Part shown: piece after piece, positions 47,222 through 55,937 of the stretch
How positions within the stretch are numbered: the stretch's first letter is position 1
Layout: every line of letters begins with the position of its first letter
NCBI RefSeq assembly: GCF_025195095.1
Contig: NZ_JANAVZ010000001.1
Span: 558,001 to 622,000 of the forward strand
Source of the DNA: Paracoccus maritimus
GTDB taxonomy: Bacteria; Pseudomonadota; Alphaproteobacteria; Rhodobacterales; Rhodobacteraceae
Length of the DNA: 64,000 bases
Direction: 5' to 3'
Notes under the pieces: model-generated
Database searches by the model: none
Told to the model about the DNA's origin: nothing
The model's input: the letters and a program-made list of their open reading frames with translations, nothing else
Translations under genes and position numbers: made by a program

Positions 47222-48346
47222 ATGCCCGACAGCTATTCGCTTCTTATCCTGCCCGGCGACGGGATCGGCCCCGAGGTGATGGCCGAAGTCGCCAAGGTCA
47301 TCGACTGGTTCCAGGACAATCGCGGCATGTCCTTCGATGTCTCGCATGATCTGGTGGGCGGATCGGCCTATGACGAATATGGCACGCCTTGCGCCGACCA
47401 GACCCTGGCTCGCGCGCAATCGGTCGACGCGGTTCTTCTGGGCGCGGTCGGCGGGCCGAAATACGACAGCCTCGATTTCAGCGTTAAGCCCGAGCGGGGC
47501 CTGCTGCGCCTGCGCAAGGAGATGGACCTGTTCGCCAATCTGCGCCCCGCGCAATGCTTCGACGCGCTGGCCGATTTTTCGTCGCTGAAGCGCGAGGTCG
47601 TGGCCGGGCTGGACATCCTGATCGTGCGGGAACTGACCTCGGGCGTCTATTTCGGTGAACCACGCGGCATTCATGACGACAACAACAACCCCGAAAACGA
47701 GGGAGGTCGGGTCGGCATAAATACTCAGCGATACACAAGCGGAGAGATCCGCCGGGTCGCCCGGTCGGCCTTCGACTTGGCCCGGCAGCGCGGAAATAAG
47801 GTCTGCTCGATGGAGAAGGCCAATGTGATGGAATCCGGGATCCTGTGGCGCGAAGAGGTGCAGTGGGTCCACGACAACGAATATCCCGATGTCGAATTGT
47901 CGCATATGTATGCCGACAACGGCGCGATGCAGCTGGTGCGCAATCCCCGCCAGTTCGACGTGATCGTGACCGACAACCTGTTCGGCGACGTGCTGTCGGA
48001 CGCGGCGGCGATGCTGACCGGCAGCCTTGGCATGCTGCCCTCGGCCAGCCTTGGCGCGAAGATGGCGAATGGCCGGCCCAAGGCGCTGTATGAACCCGTT
48101 CACGGCAGCGCCCCCGATATTGCCGGTCAGGGCAAGGCGAATCCCATTGCCTGTATCCTCAGCTTTGCGATGGCGCTGCGCTATTCCTTCGATCAGGGTG
48201 ACGCCGCTGCCGAACTGGAAGGTGCGGTCGAACGCGTGCTGGCGGATGGTGTGCGCACCGCCGATCTGATGGGACCACAGGGCGGCACGGCTGTATCGAC
48301 CAGCCAGATGGGCGATCGCATCATCGCCGCGCTTGCCGCAGGCTAG
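47222..48346 (+). CDS. leuB: 3-isopropylmalate dehydrogenase
   Basis: NAD-dependent oxidative decarboxylation in leucine synthesis. The 374-residue product shows [69 protein letters not shown], and [23 protein letters not shown] with the metal-binding Asp residues. The loop after GVYFGEPRG is [11 protein letters not shown], a few residues longer than in many homologues. AGAAGGAG precedes the start. A strong bidirectional terminator follows. leuCD are not adjacent. Confidence 0.96.
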   Translation: MPDSYSLLILPGDGIGPEVMAEVAKVIDWFQDNRGMSFDVSHDLVGGSAYDEYGTPCADQTLARAQSVDAVLLGAVGGPKYDSLDFSVKPERGLLRLRKEMDLFANLRPAQCFDALADFSSLKREVVAGLDILIVRELTSGVYFGEPRGIHDDNNNPENEGGRVGINTQRYTSGEIRRVARSAFDLARQRGNKVCSMEKANVMESGILWREEVQWVHDNEYPDVELSHMYADNGAMQLVRNPRQFDVIVTDNLFGDVLSDAAAMLTGSLGMLPSASLGAKMANGRPKALYEPVHGSAPDIAGQGKANPIACILSFAMALRYSFDQGDAAAELEGAVERVLADGVRTADLMGPQGGTAVSTSQMGDRIIAALAAG

Positions 48347-48374
48347 GCGGGCGCGACACGCATCGCATCAATAA

Positions 48375-48402
48375 AAAAGGCGGCCCCGCAGGGCCGCCTT
48401 TT
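48375..48402. terminator. Bidirectional rho-independent terminator
   Basis: AAAAGGCGGCCC (48375-48386) and GGGCCGCCTTTT (48391-48402) form a perfect 12-bp stem with a CGCA loop. A run of six A on the left and of T on the right gives a U tract on both strands, serving leuB (plus) and the lytic transglycosylase (minus). Confidence 0.9.
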
Positions 48403-48430
48403 CCTTGATCCGAGGGCTGGGTCGCGGCAC

Positions 48431-49687
48431 CTAGCGCCGCAACTGACCCAGCAGGATCGAGGTCGGATATCCGTCCGGCGTCACGCCGATCGACCGCTGA
48501 TAGGCCACCACCGCCTCGGTCGTGCCAGAGCCGAACAGCCCGTCGATCTCGTCGTCGTAGAAGCCCTTGGCCTTCAGTCGCTGCTGGATCTCTTTCCGTT
48601 CGGCGGTGCTGAGCGGCCGGTCGTTGCGCGGCCATGCGCCCTGGATTCCCGACCGTCCGGCGATGCGTTCGCCCAGGAACGCCACACCAAGCGCATAGTT
48701 GTCAGAGTTGTTGTAGCGCAGGATCGACCGGAAATTGTCCAGGATCAGGAAGGCCGGGCCACGCGCGCCGGCGGGCATGATGATCGATCCGGTGCCGCCC
48801 GGCAGACCGCCGCCGCCCATCCGCGTGACGCCCTGTGCGGCCCACGCGCTGCTGGACTTTCGATTTCCCTTGCCGACCTGGCCCATGTTGAAATTCGACG
48901 GTAACTGGACCTCGGCACCCCAGGCCTGGCCACGCTGCCAGCCGTTCCGGGCAAGATAATTCGCGGTCGAGGCCAGTGAATCGGTCGGATCTTCGGACCA
49001 GATGTCGCGACGACCGTCGCCGGTGAAATCGACCGCGTAATCAAGATAGGATGTCGGCATGAACTGGGTGTGCCCCATCGCCCCCGCCCAGCTTCCAAGC
49101 ATGTGCTCGGGGTCGGTGTCGCCGGCCTGCAGGATGCGCAGCGCCGCGATCAGCTGGTTCTGGAACATCTCGCCGCGGCGACCGTCATAAGCCAGTGTGG
49201 CCAGCGACGGGATGATCTGCATCTTGCCGCGATTGGCCCCGAAATTCGACTCCATCCCCCAGACGGCCAGCACGATCTCGCGCGGGACGCCATAGCGCGC
49301 TTCGATCGACGACAGCGTGCTGGAAAGCTGTGCGTTCTTTTCGCGTCCCGTGCTGATCCGTGCGTCCGATACCGCGCTGTCAAGATACAGCCAGACCGGG
49401 CGCGAGAACTCGGCCTGCTTGCGGTCCAGACGGATCACGTCGGGGTTATAGCGGGCGATCCGCATGGCGCGGTCATAGGTGCCCGCCGAGATCCCTGCCG
49501 ACAATGCGCGAGGCCGGAATGACTGCACGAAGTTCTGCAGCCCTGCCGCGTCCCCGGGCGAGGCGGCGGGAATGCTGGCCGGCGTCACCGGCGCCCCGTA
49601 GGACGCTGGCGTGCGGTTGACCGAGCCGGCGCAGGACGCCAACGCGCCGATCAGCGCCGTGGACATGAAAAAACGGGAAAATGTCAT
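48431..49687 (-). CDS. Lytic murein transglycosylase B-type lipoprotein
   Basis: A 418-residue periplasmic enzyme that cleaves peptidoglycan glycan strands. It has a lipoprotein signal peptide with lipobox LASC near residue 19. The GH103 (MltB) domain shows VLAVWGMESNFGANRGKM with the catalytic Glu, MLGSWAGAMGHTQFMPTSYLDYAVDFTGDGRRDIW, and SLASTANYLARNGW. A C-terminal peptidoglycan-binding domain follows (LSTAERKEIQQRL, GFYDDEIDGLFGSGTTEAVVAYQRS). The gene is monocistronic. The 116 bases upstream hold no further gene. Confidence 0.93.
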   Translation of the reverse strand: MTFSRFFMSTALIGALASCAGSVNRTPASYGAPVTPASIPAASPGDAAGLQNFVQSFRPRALSAGISAGTYDRAMRIARYNPDVIRLDRKQAEFSRPVWLYLDSAVSDARISTGREKNAQLSSTLSSIEARYGVPREIVLAVWGMESNFGANRGKMQIIPSLATLAYDGRRGEMFQNQLIAALRILQAGDTDPEHMLGSWAGAMGHTQFMPTSYLDYAVDFTGDGRRDIWSEDPTDSLASTANYLARNGWQRGQAWGAEVQLPSNFNMGQVGKGNRKSSSAWAAQGVTRMGGGGLPGGTGSIIMPAGARGPAFLILDNFRSILRYNNSDNYALGVAFLGERIAGRSGIQGAWPRNDRPLSTAERKEIQQRLKAKGFYDDEIDGLFGSGTTEAVVAYQRSIGVTPDGYPTSILLGQLRR

Positions 49688-49803
49688 GTGGATCGCCTGT
49701 TATTGACTGCTGCTGTTCTTGTTGTGAACGAATGTAGCAGTCACAGTTCGGCTTGGATAGATCGGCCTCGACATTCCCTGTCTGCAGGTTTGCAGGCTAC
49801 TGC

Positions 49804-50115
49804 TCAGGCCGGATCGTCGAAGAACGGTTCCAGACTGGCGATGATGACGGCGTTTTCGTCCAGCGCCCTCTGCATCAGGGCGCGTTCGTCGGCGTCGATC
49901 TGGTGGCCGTCGGAGATCCGTTCGTCCAGGGTTCCGTGGCCGGTCACGTCCAGCGGGGCCATGTCGGCCTGTTTCAGGATTGCGACCGTTTCTCGAACCG
50001 CTTCGGCCTCGTCATGGCCCGAGGCATAGCAGATCAGGGCGGCGCCGGTGGCGCCCTTGGGCAGGCCGTCGCCGGTCTTGCGTCCAAGTTGGATCAGCAG
50101 CGTATAGACTTCCAT
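49804..50115 (-). CDS. Uncharacterised 103-residue protein
   Basis: I do not recognise this protein. It begins MEVYTLLIQLGRKTGDGLPK, has alternating hydrophobic strands and helices, a GHDEAEAVRETVAIL helix and an acidic end (SLEPFFDD). It has no signal peptide or membrane segment, so it is probably cytoplasmic. The minus-strand frame stays open far upstream across other genes, but ATG 50115 with GAGG nine bases before it is the sensible start. It is divergent from the YbaK gene over 186 bases without other visible genes. Confidence 0.65.
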   Translation of the reverse strand: MEVYTLLIQLGRKTGDGLPKGATGAALICYASGHDEAEAVRETVAILKQADMAPLDVTGHGTLDERISDGHQIDADERALMQRALDENAVIIASLEPFFDDPA

Positions 50116-50301
50116 CGGGCGGGGCCTCGTCGCGATCATGCAGGGCGGACGACAGGGCCGCCGCGACCGCAACAGCATGTCTCGGCCCACTGTGCAAGCC
50201 CGTAACGGGGAAATGCGTGCACCCGATATCCGTCGGCCGGGACGGGTTGCGATCCGGCGCGTGCGGGTTAGTGTTCGCACGGTCAGTGCCGGAGGCGTGT
50301 G

Positions 50302-50772
50302 ATGAGCAAAAGTCTGAAACGGGTCAGGGCGGCGCTGGAAGAGGCGGGCGAGACGGTCGAGGTGATGGAAATGGCCGGATCGACGCGGACGGCGGCCGAG
50401 GCAGCCGCCGCCGCTGATTGCAATGTCGATCAGATCGCCAAGTCGATCATCTTTCGCGGGTTGGACGATGGCCATGTCACGCTGTTCCTGACGGCAGGCG
50501 GCAATCGCGTCGATCCGCTGAAGGCCGCTGCCGTCGCCGGTCAGGAACTGGGCAAGGCCGATGCCGATCTGATCCGCCGCGAGACCGGTTTCGCGATCGG
50601 TGGGGTCGCGCCGGTCGGGCATCTGCGCCCGGTCGTGGCGTTCTTCGACCCCCGCCTGTCGGATTTTGACATCGTGTGGGCTGCGGCAGGAACGCCGCGG
50701 CATATCTTTGCCATCGCGCCATCGCGTCTTCTGGCAATCACCGGCGCGACGGTCGCGGATTTCACCGGCTGA
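50302..50772 (+). CDS. YbaK/ProX-type aminoacyl-tRNA deacylase
   Basis: A 156-residue trans-editing protein that hydrolyses mischarged tRNA such as Cys- or Ala-tRNAPro. The conserved Lys is in QIAKSIIFRG, followed by LFLTAGGNRVDP and TGFAIGGVAPVGH, with the C-terminal IWAAAGTPRHIFAI-like strand. The start at ATG 50302 has GGAGG six bases upstream; the GTG one codon earlier is less likely. Exact tRNA specificity cannot be told. Confidence 0.9.
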   Translation: MSKSLKRVRAALEEAGETVEVMEMAGSTRTAAEAAAAADCNVDQIAKSIIFRGLDDGHVTLFLTAGGNRVDPLKAAAVAGQELGKADADLIRRETGFAIGGVAPVGHLRPVVAFFDPRLSDFDIVWAAAGTPRHIFAIAPSRLLAITGATVADFTG

Positions 50773-50832
50773 GGCAACCGACCGCTGACGCATGCGTTCG
50801 TTGGTTGTGATCTGACCAACAAGAGGTGCCGC

Positions 50833-51657
50833 GTGACCCAACCGATGCTGATGCTGAACGACGGACGAAAGATGCCGCAACTGGGACTGGGGGTGTGGCA
50901 GATGCCCGCTGAAGGCACCGCCGAAGCCATAGCTACGGCGCTGCGCATCGGATATCGCCTGATCGACGGTGCAGCGATGTATGGCAACGAAGCCGGGATG
51001 GGGCAGGCGGTGCGCGATGGCGATGTGCCCCGCGACGAGGTGTTCGTGACCTCGAAGCTGTGGAATGATCAGCACGGGCGCGACAGGACGTTGCGGGCCT
51101 TTGATGCCACAATGCAGAGGATCGGGTTGGACTGGCTGGATTTGTTTCTGATCCATTGGCCCGCTCCGCAGCAGGATCTGTATGTCGAGACATGGAAGAC
51201 GCTGATCGAACTGCGCGATCAGGGCAGGATCAAGTCGGTCGGCGTCGCGAATTTTCAGGAACCGCATCTGCATCGGCTGATCGACGAAACCGGCGTCGCG
51301 CCCGCCGTCAACCAGATCGAGTTGCATCCCAGCTTCAACCAGCCCGCGATGCGGGCGGTCAATCGACGGCTGGGGATCGTCACGCAAAGCTGGGCGCCCT
51401 TGGGCCGGACCGCCGATTTCGACGCGGCGCCGGTCGCGCAGGCCGCCGTGCGCCATGGGACAAGCCCCGCCCAGGTCATCATCGCATGGCATCTCGCGCG
51501 TGGATTGTCCGCGATCCCCAAATCACAGGATTCCGGGCGGCTTCAGCAGAACTTCGATGCGCTCAAGCTGCGTCTGACCGACGCCGAGCTGGACGAGATC
51601 GACGCCCTGGACAGCGACGCGCGGACCGGGCCTGACCCCGATGTCTTCAGCGGCTGA
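50833..51657 (+). CDS. Aldo/keto reductase, 2,5-diketo-D-gluconate reductase-like
   Basis: A 274-residue NADPH-dependent reductase. The catalytic tetrad is readable: Asp and Tyr in LIDGAAMYGNE, Lys in FVTSKLWND, His in LFLIHWPAP. The C-terminal cofactor segment is LSAIPKSQDSGRLQQNF. GTG start at 50833 preceded by AAGAGG. The substrate is not known; relatives reduce diketogluconate, methylglyoxal or other aldehydes. Its last 11 bases overlap the convergent formamidase gene. Confidence 0.92.
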   Translation: MTQPMLMLNDGRKMPQLGLGVWQMPAEGTAEAIATALRIGYRLIDGAAMYGNEAGMGQAVRDGDVPRDEVFVTSKLWNDQHGRDRTLRAFDATMQRIGLDWLDLFLIHWPAPQQDLYVETWKTLIELRDQGRIKSVGVANFQEPHLHRLIDETGVAPAVNQIELHPSFNQPAMRAVNRRLGIVTQSWAPLGRTADFDAAPVAQAAVRHGTSPAQVIIAWHLARGLSAIPKSQDSGRLQQNFDALKLRLTDAELDEIDALDSDARTGPDPDVFSG

Positions 51658-52438
51658 TCAGGGCGCGCGTCAAGGCGCTGTCGGGGTGGGACAGCGAGTC
51701 GATCACGTCGAAATGTTGGCGGCCGGGCTCGATCACATGGCTTGTCGCGGCGCCCAGCCCCGCCCAAATGTCGGCGATCAGGCGCGACTGGCGAATGAAT
51801 TCCGGCCGCTCTGACCCGCCGACCCAGGCGGTCAGGGGTATGCCCGCACGCGGCGTCAGCAGGGCGGGGCTTTCGGTTTCCGCCTCGGCTGTATCCATGC
51901 CAAGCGTGTCGTTCAGCGCGGTGCGCATCAGCGGGCGCAGATCGAACAGCCCCGATATCGGCAGGCAGCATATGATCCGCGATGCGATGTCGTCGGGAAG
52001 CGTGCCGTCATCACAGACCATCCGCGCGGCAAGGTGCCCGCCCGCCGAATGTCCGGTCAGCGCGATGGGGCCGTCGACACGGGTTGCCGCCTCGCAGATG
52101 GCGGTGGCGATTTCCCGGGTCATCTGGCCGATCCGTGCAGCTGGCGCCAGCGTGTAGGCGGGCATCGCCACGGCCCAGCCTGCGCCAAGCGGACCCGCCG
52201 CCAGATGCGACCAGACCGAGGGGTCGAATTTCATCCAGTATCCGCCATGCACGAACACCACCAGGCCGCGTGCGGCGCCGGCAGGCCGAAACAGATGCCC
52301 ACGCCCAAGGGATTCGGGCGGGTGCGCGGCCCGGAACTCCGCCGCACGCAGCGACCAGAGGGGCGGATAATCCTCGGCCCGCGCGATATGCGCGCCGTTG
52401 GCATAGGCGTCGTCCCAGTCGATGATCCGATACAGCAT
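51647..52438 (-). CDS. Kynurenine formamidase-like alpha/beta hydrolase
   Basis: A 263-residue serine hydrolase: oxyanion motif VFVHGGYWMKFD (the HGGxW motif of eukaryote-type kynurenine formamidases), nucleophile in ALTGHSAGGHLA, and a His in GRQHFDVIDSL. It would hydrolyse N-formylkynurenine to kynurenine. The adjacent divergent kynureninase, 62 bases away, supports this. ATG 52438 follows AAGGAGG. Other esterase activities are possible; this is not the metal-dependent KynB family. Confidence 0.82.
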   Translation of the reverse strand: MLYRIIDWDDAYANGAHIARAEDYPPLWSLRAAEFRAAHPPESLGRGHLFRPAGAARGLVVFVHGGYWMKFDPSVWSHLAAGPLGAGWAVAMPAYTLAPAARIGQMTREIATAICEAATRVDGPIALTGHSAGGHLAARMVCDDGTLPDDIASRIICCLPISGLFDLRPLMRTALNDTLGMDTAEAETESPALLTPRAGIPLTAWVGGSERPEFIRQSRLIADIWAGLGAATSHVIEPGRQHFDVIDSLSHPDSALTRALISR

Positions 52439-52500
52439 CTTGGCCTCCTTCCGCCTAGCAGATCGGGCTGCTAGCATCCGGTCAAGTAGGGAGAGAGACC

Positions 52501-53688
52501 ATGACCGATTTCGCCAGCACCCGCGCCGCGTTTCACCTGCCTGAGGGAGTCACTTATCTTGACGGCAATTCACTGGGGCCGATGCCCCACGCCGCCAAGG
52601 CTCGGGTCGCGGCGATGATGCAGGACGAATGGTCCGAGATGCTGATCACCGGCTGGAACAAGGCCGGATGGTACACCCAGCCGCGCCGGGTCGGGGATCG
52701 GATAGCGCGGCTGATCGGGGCGGGGCCGGGCCAGGTGGTGATGGGCGACACGTTGTCGATCAAGGTCTTTCAGGCGGTCAGCGCCGCGCGCGCGTTGCGG
52801 CCGGATCGACGGGTGATTCTGTCCGACAACGGCAATTTCCCCTCGGATCTGTATGTCGCCGAGGGGCTGGCGCGCGCCGTCGGCGCGGAATTGCGAGTCG
52901 TCGCCCCCGAAGAGGTCGAGGCAGCGATAGACGATCATCTGGCCGTTCTGATGATCACCGAGGTCGATTACCGCACTGGCAGGCGTCACGATATGCGGTC
53001 TTTGACCGCCAGGGCGCATGATGCCGGGGCGCTTACGGTGTGGGATCTGGCGCATTCGGCGGGCGCCGTGGATGTCGATCTGACCGGAGCCGATGCTGAT
53101 TTTGCCGTCGGCTGCACCTATAAATACCTGAACGGCGGGCCGGGCGCGCCGGCCTTCATCTGGGTTCATCCCCGGCATGGAGATGCCGCGCAGCCGATCC
53201 TTCAGGGCTGGATGGGCCACAAATCGCCTTTCGCCTTCGATCTGGGCTATGCACCGGCGCCGGGGATCGAACGCATGCGCGTCGGCACGCCGCCGGTGAT
53301 CGCGATGACGGCGCTGGACGCGGCGCTGGATGTCTGGGACGATGTGAACCTGTCGGACCTGCGTGCCAGGTCCGTCGAACTGACCGAAGCGTTCATCGCA
53401 AGGGTCGAGGCCGCGTGTCCCGACCTGACCCTGCATTCGCCGCGCGATCCGGAGCGGCGCGGTTCCCAGGTCGGCTTTCGCCATCCGCAGGGCTATGCGG
53501 TGATGCAGGCGCTGATCGCGAACGGCGTGATCGGGGATTTCCGTGCCCCAGATGTTCTGCGATTCGGATTTGCGCCGCTGTATAACGATCTTGACGACGT
53601 GGAACGCGCGGTGGACACGCTGTCGCGCATCCTGCGTGACGAAAGCTGGAATAATGAACAATTTCATAAACAAGCCGCGGTAACGTAG
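52501..53688 (+). CDS. kynU: Kynureninase
   Basis: Pyridoxal-phosphate enzyme that cleaves kynurenine to anthranilate and alanine. The 395-residue product has TYLDGNSLGPMP near the N-terminus, LMITEVDYRTGRRHDM, VWDLAHSAGAVDVDL, and the Schiff-base Lys in GCTYKYLNGGPGAPAF. The C-terminus has FRAPDVLRFGFAPLYN. GGGAGAGAGA precedes the ATG. Tryptophan dioxygenase is not in the window. Confidence 0.95.
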   Translation: MTDFASTRAAFHLPEGVTYLDGNSLGPMPHAAKARVAAMMQDEWSEMLITGWNKAGWYTQPRRVGDRIARLIGAGPGQVVMGDTLSIKVFQAVSAARALRPDRRVILSDNGNFPSDLYVAEGLARAVGAELRVVAPEEVEAAIDDHLAVLMITEVDYRTGRRHDMRSLTARAHDAGALTVWDLAHSAGAVDVDLTGADADFAVGCTYKYLNGGPGAPAFIWVHPRHGDAAQPILQGWMGHKSPFAFDLGYAPAPGIERMRVGTPPVIAMTALDAALDVWDDVNLSDLRARSVELTEAFIARVEAACPDLTLHSPRDPERRGSQVGFRHPQGYAVMQALIANGVIGDFRAPDVLRFGFAPLYNDLDDVERAVDTLSRILRDESWNNEQFHKQAAVT

Positions 53689-53751
53689 GGGCAGGGGGCT
53701 TCCCAAATTGCTTGTTCTGTTGCACAACGCCCGCATTTGAAAGCTCATTCC

Positions 53752-54813
53752 ATGCACGTCCTGGATGTCCTGAAATTGCTGATCGCAGGGTTGGTCGCGT
53801 GCGGATTGCCGGCGCAGGCCGCCGATCTGCGCGTCGAGTACGTGGTGGCGCGCGAAGAGGCGTTGCAGATGGACATACAGCTGACCGGCACGATCGAGGC
53901 GCTGGACAGTATCGCGCTGGGGTTTCGCCAAAGCGGGCGCGTTGTCGAGGTCCTGGCCGAGGAAGGCGATCATTTTCAGACCGGAGAGCCGTTGGCGCGT
54001 CTGGATTCGGTCCAGCAGGATCAGGCGCTGAAGGTTGCGCAGGCCAATCTTGCCGCAACCCGGGCAGCGCAGGCGCAGGCAAGGCAGGCCGACGAGCGCG
54101 CGCGGGCCATGTTGGAACGCGGGGTGGGCACCCGCGCCGCGCGCGATGCGGCCGCTCAGGCTCTGTCCGAGGCGGACGGTTCGGTCAGGCGCGCGGAAAG
54201 CGCCGTCGACCAGGCAAGCCGCGCAGTGGATGAGACCGTGCTGCGCGCTCCGCAGCCCGTTGTGGTCACCAGCCGCGACATTGCCCCGGGCCAGGTCGTG
54301 GGCGCCGCGCAGCCGGCATTTACCCTGGCTACTTTGAACGGTCTGGAAGCCGTGTTTCAGGCCGCCGATCACCCGCTGTTGCGCGAGGCGATGGGATTGA
54401 CCGTCGACCTGACGACGATCGATTTCAACCGCCAGCAGATGTCCGGCACCATTACCGAGATCGCCCCGCTTGTCGATCCGCAGACCGGAACGGTCACGGT
54501 TCGCGCCCTGATTGGCGAGGTGGGCAGCGATGTGTCGTTGCTGGGTGCAGCGGTGCGCGGACATCTGAAGATGTCGGCAGAGCCGGGGGTTGCGCTGCCA
54601 TGGACGGCGCTGATGAGGCATGGGAATACCAGTGCGGTCTGGGTGGTCGATGATGACGACCGGGTGCATCTGACGCCGGTCCGGATCGACCGTTTCGCAG
54701 ACGGAATCGTCTATGTAGCGGACGGCGTGGCGGCGGGTCAGACCGTGGTCGGGGCCGGGTCTCAGTTGCTTTATCCGGATCGCAAGGTTCAACCCGCCGG
54801 GGTGTCGCCGTGA
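53752..54813 (+). CDS. RND efflux periplasmic adaptor, first of two
   Basis: A 353-residue membrane-fusion protein with a signal peptide (LKLLIAGLVACGLPAQA). Lipoyl-like half motifs flank a coiled coil rich in Ala and Gln (about residues 85-150): GRVVEVLAEEGDHFQTGEPLARLD and VVTSRDIAPGQVVGAAQPAF. It bridges the inner-membrane pump to an outer-membrane channel. The ATG at 53752 is used; upstream TTG has no support. It overlaps the second adaptor by GTGA. Confidence 0.9.
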   Translation: MHVLDVLKLLIAGLVACGLPAQAADLRVEYVVAREEALQMDIQLTGTIEALDSIALGFRQSGRVVEVLAEEGDHFQTGEPLARLDSVQQDQALKVAQANLAATRAAQAQARQADERARAMLERGVGTRAARDAAAQALSEADGSVRRAESAVDQASRAVDETVLRAPQPVVVTSRDIAPGQVVGAAQPAFTLATLNGLEAVFQAADHPLLREAMGLTVDLTTIDFNRQQMSGTITEIAPLVDPQTGTVTVRALIGEVGSDVSLLGAAVRGHLKMSAEPGVALPWTALMRHGNTSAVWVVDDDDRVHLTPVRIDRFADGIVYVADGVAAGQTVVGAGSQLLYPDRKVQPAGVSP

Positions 54814-55937
54814 TTGCCCGGCATTCCATGGCGCGGATCCTGTGCCTGGGCGGCGCATTGTTGTGGACCATGCCCGCGGTCGCACTTGATCTGCCTGCCT
54901 GGCTGAATTTCGGAAGCCAGGCGCAGGAACAATCGGCGCCGCGCCCGGTCGTCACCGAAATCGTCGAGGATCGCGGCGAGGCGGCGCGCTGGGTTCCGGG
55001 CGTCGTGCAGTCCCGCACGCAGGTGACGATGGCGTTTCAGACATTGGGTCGCATGGTCGTCCGCAATGCCGAATTGGGCGACAGGGTCCGCACCGGGCAG
55101 GTTCTGGCCGAACTTGCGACCGAGGATATGGCCGCGACGACCCGGGCCGCTCAGGCCGCCGTCGATGCGGCCGAGGTCCAACTCAGCACCGCGCGCACGA
55201 CTTTGCAACGAACCGAGGCGCTGGCGGCCCGGAATGTCGCCTCGGACGCGCAGCTTGAACAGGCCCAACAGGCGGCGGCTGCCGCCGCCGCTGCCGCCGA
55301 ACAGGCCCGGTCAGAACTGGTCCGGGCGCAGGATTCGCAAAACAACGCCACGATGATCGCACCGTTCTCGGGCGTGGTCAGCGATGTCTTCGAGGCGCCG
55401 GGCGCGGTGGTCAGTGCTGGCGCGCCGATCCTGCAGCTGTCTGCCGAGGATCGTCGCGAAGCCGTGGTGGATCTGCCCGAATCCGCGATCGTCGGACTGC
55501 CGTCGGACGCGACGTTCACGGTCTGGCAGCGCACCGACCCGGACAAGCAGGTGACCGCCGTTCTGGACCGCATCGACCCGATGGCCGATACCGCAACGCG
55601 CACAAGGCGGCTGTATCTGACATTGCCATCCGAGACGCCGTTCCGCCTGGGCGCGCTGGTGCGGGCCCGCCTTGGTTCGGCAGGAGAACCTGTCCTGACA
55701 TTGCCGGCTGCGGCGATCCATGTGGTGGACGGCCGGGACATCGTCTGGCGCGTGACCCGCGAGGGCGAAGCCGCAGATGCGGCAGGCCGCGTCGAGGCCG
55801 TGAAGGTCGAGACCAGCCCCGCCCTACAGGACAGAATCATGGTCATGTCGGGATTGGTCGAGGGTGACGAGGTGGTGATACGCGGTGTCCATTCCCTGCA
55901 GGATGGTCAGGCGGTAGGTCGGAGAGTGGTGCCATGA
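54810..55937 (+). CDS. RND efflux periplasmic adaptor, second of two
   Basis: A 375-residue membrane-fusion protein with its own N-terminal signal/anchor (ILCLGGALLWTMPAVALDLP). Lipoyl half motifs GRMVVRNAELGDRVRTGQVLAEL and APFSGVVSDVFEAPGAVVSAGAPI flank a very Ala-rich coiled coil (AAAAAAAAAEQARSEL region). GTG start at 54810 overlaps the previous stop; its stop overlaps the pump start by ATGA. Two different adaptors in one operon suggest a heteromeric adaptor ring. Confidence 0.9.
   Translation: MIARHSMARILCLGGALLWTMPAVALDLPAWLNFGSQAQEQSAPRPVVTEIVEDRGEAARWVPGVVQSRTQVTMAFQTLGRMVVRNAELGDRVRTGQVLAELATEDMAATTRAAQAAVDAAEVQLSTARTTLQRTEALAARNVASDAQLEQAQQAAAAAAAAAEQARSELVRAQDSQNNATMIAPFSGVVSDVFEAPGAVVSAGAPILQLSAEDRREAVVDLPESAIVGLPSDATFTVWQRTDPDKQVTAVLDRIDPMADTATRTRRLYLTLPSETPFRLGALVRARLGSAGEPVLTLPAAAIHVVDGRDIVWRVTREGEAADAAGRVEAVKVETSPALQDRIMVMSGLVEGDEVVIRGVHSLQDGQAVGRRVVP

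Noticed and set aside
49804-51492. A 562-codon open frame on the minus strand
   Set aside because: Beyond 50115 it is antisense to the YbaK and aldo/keto reductase genes and has no family features; only the last 103 codons look like a gene.
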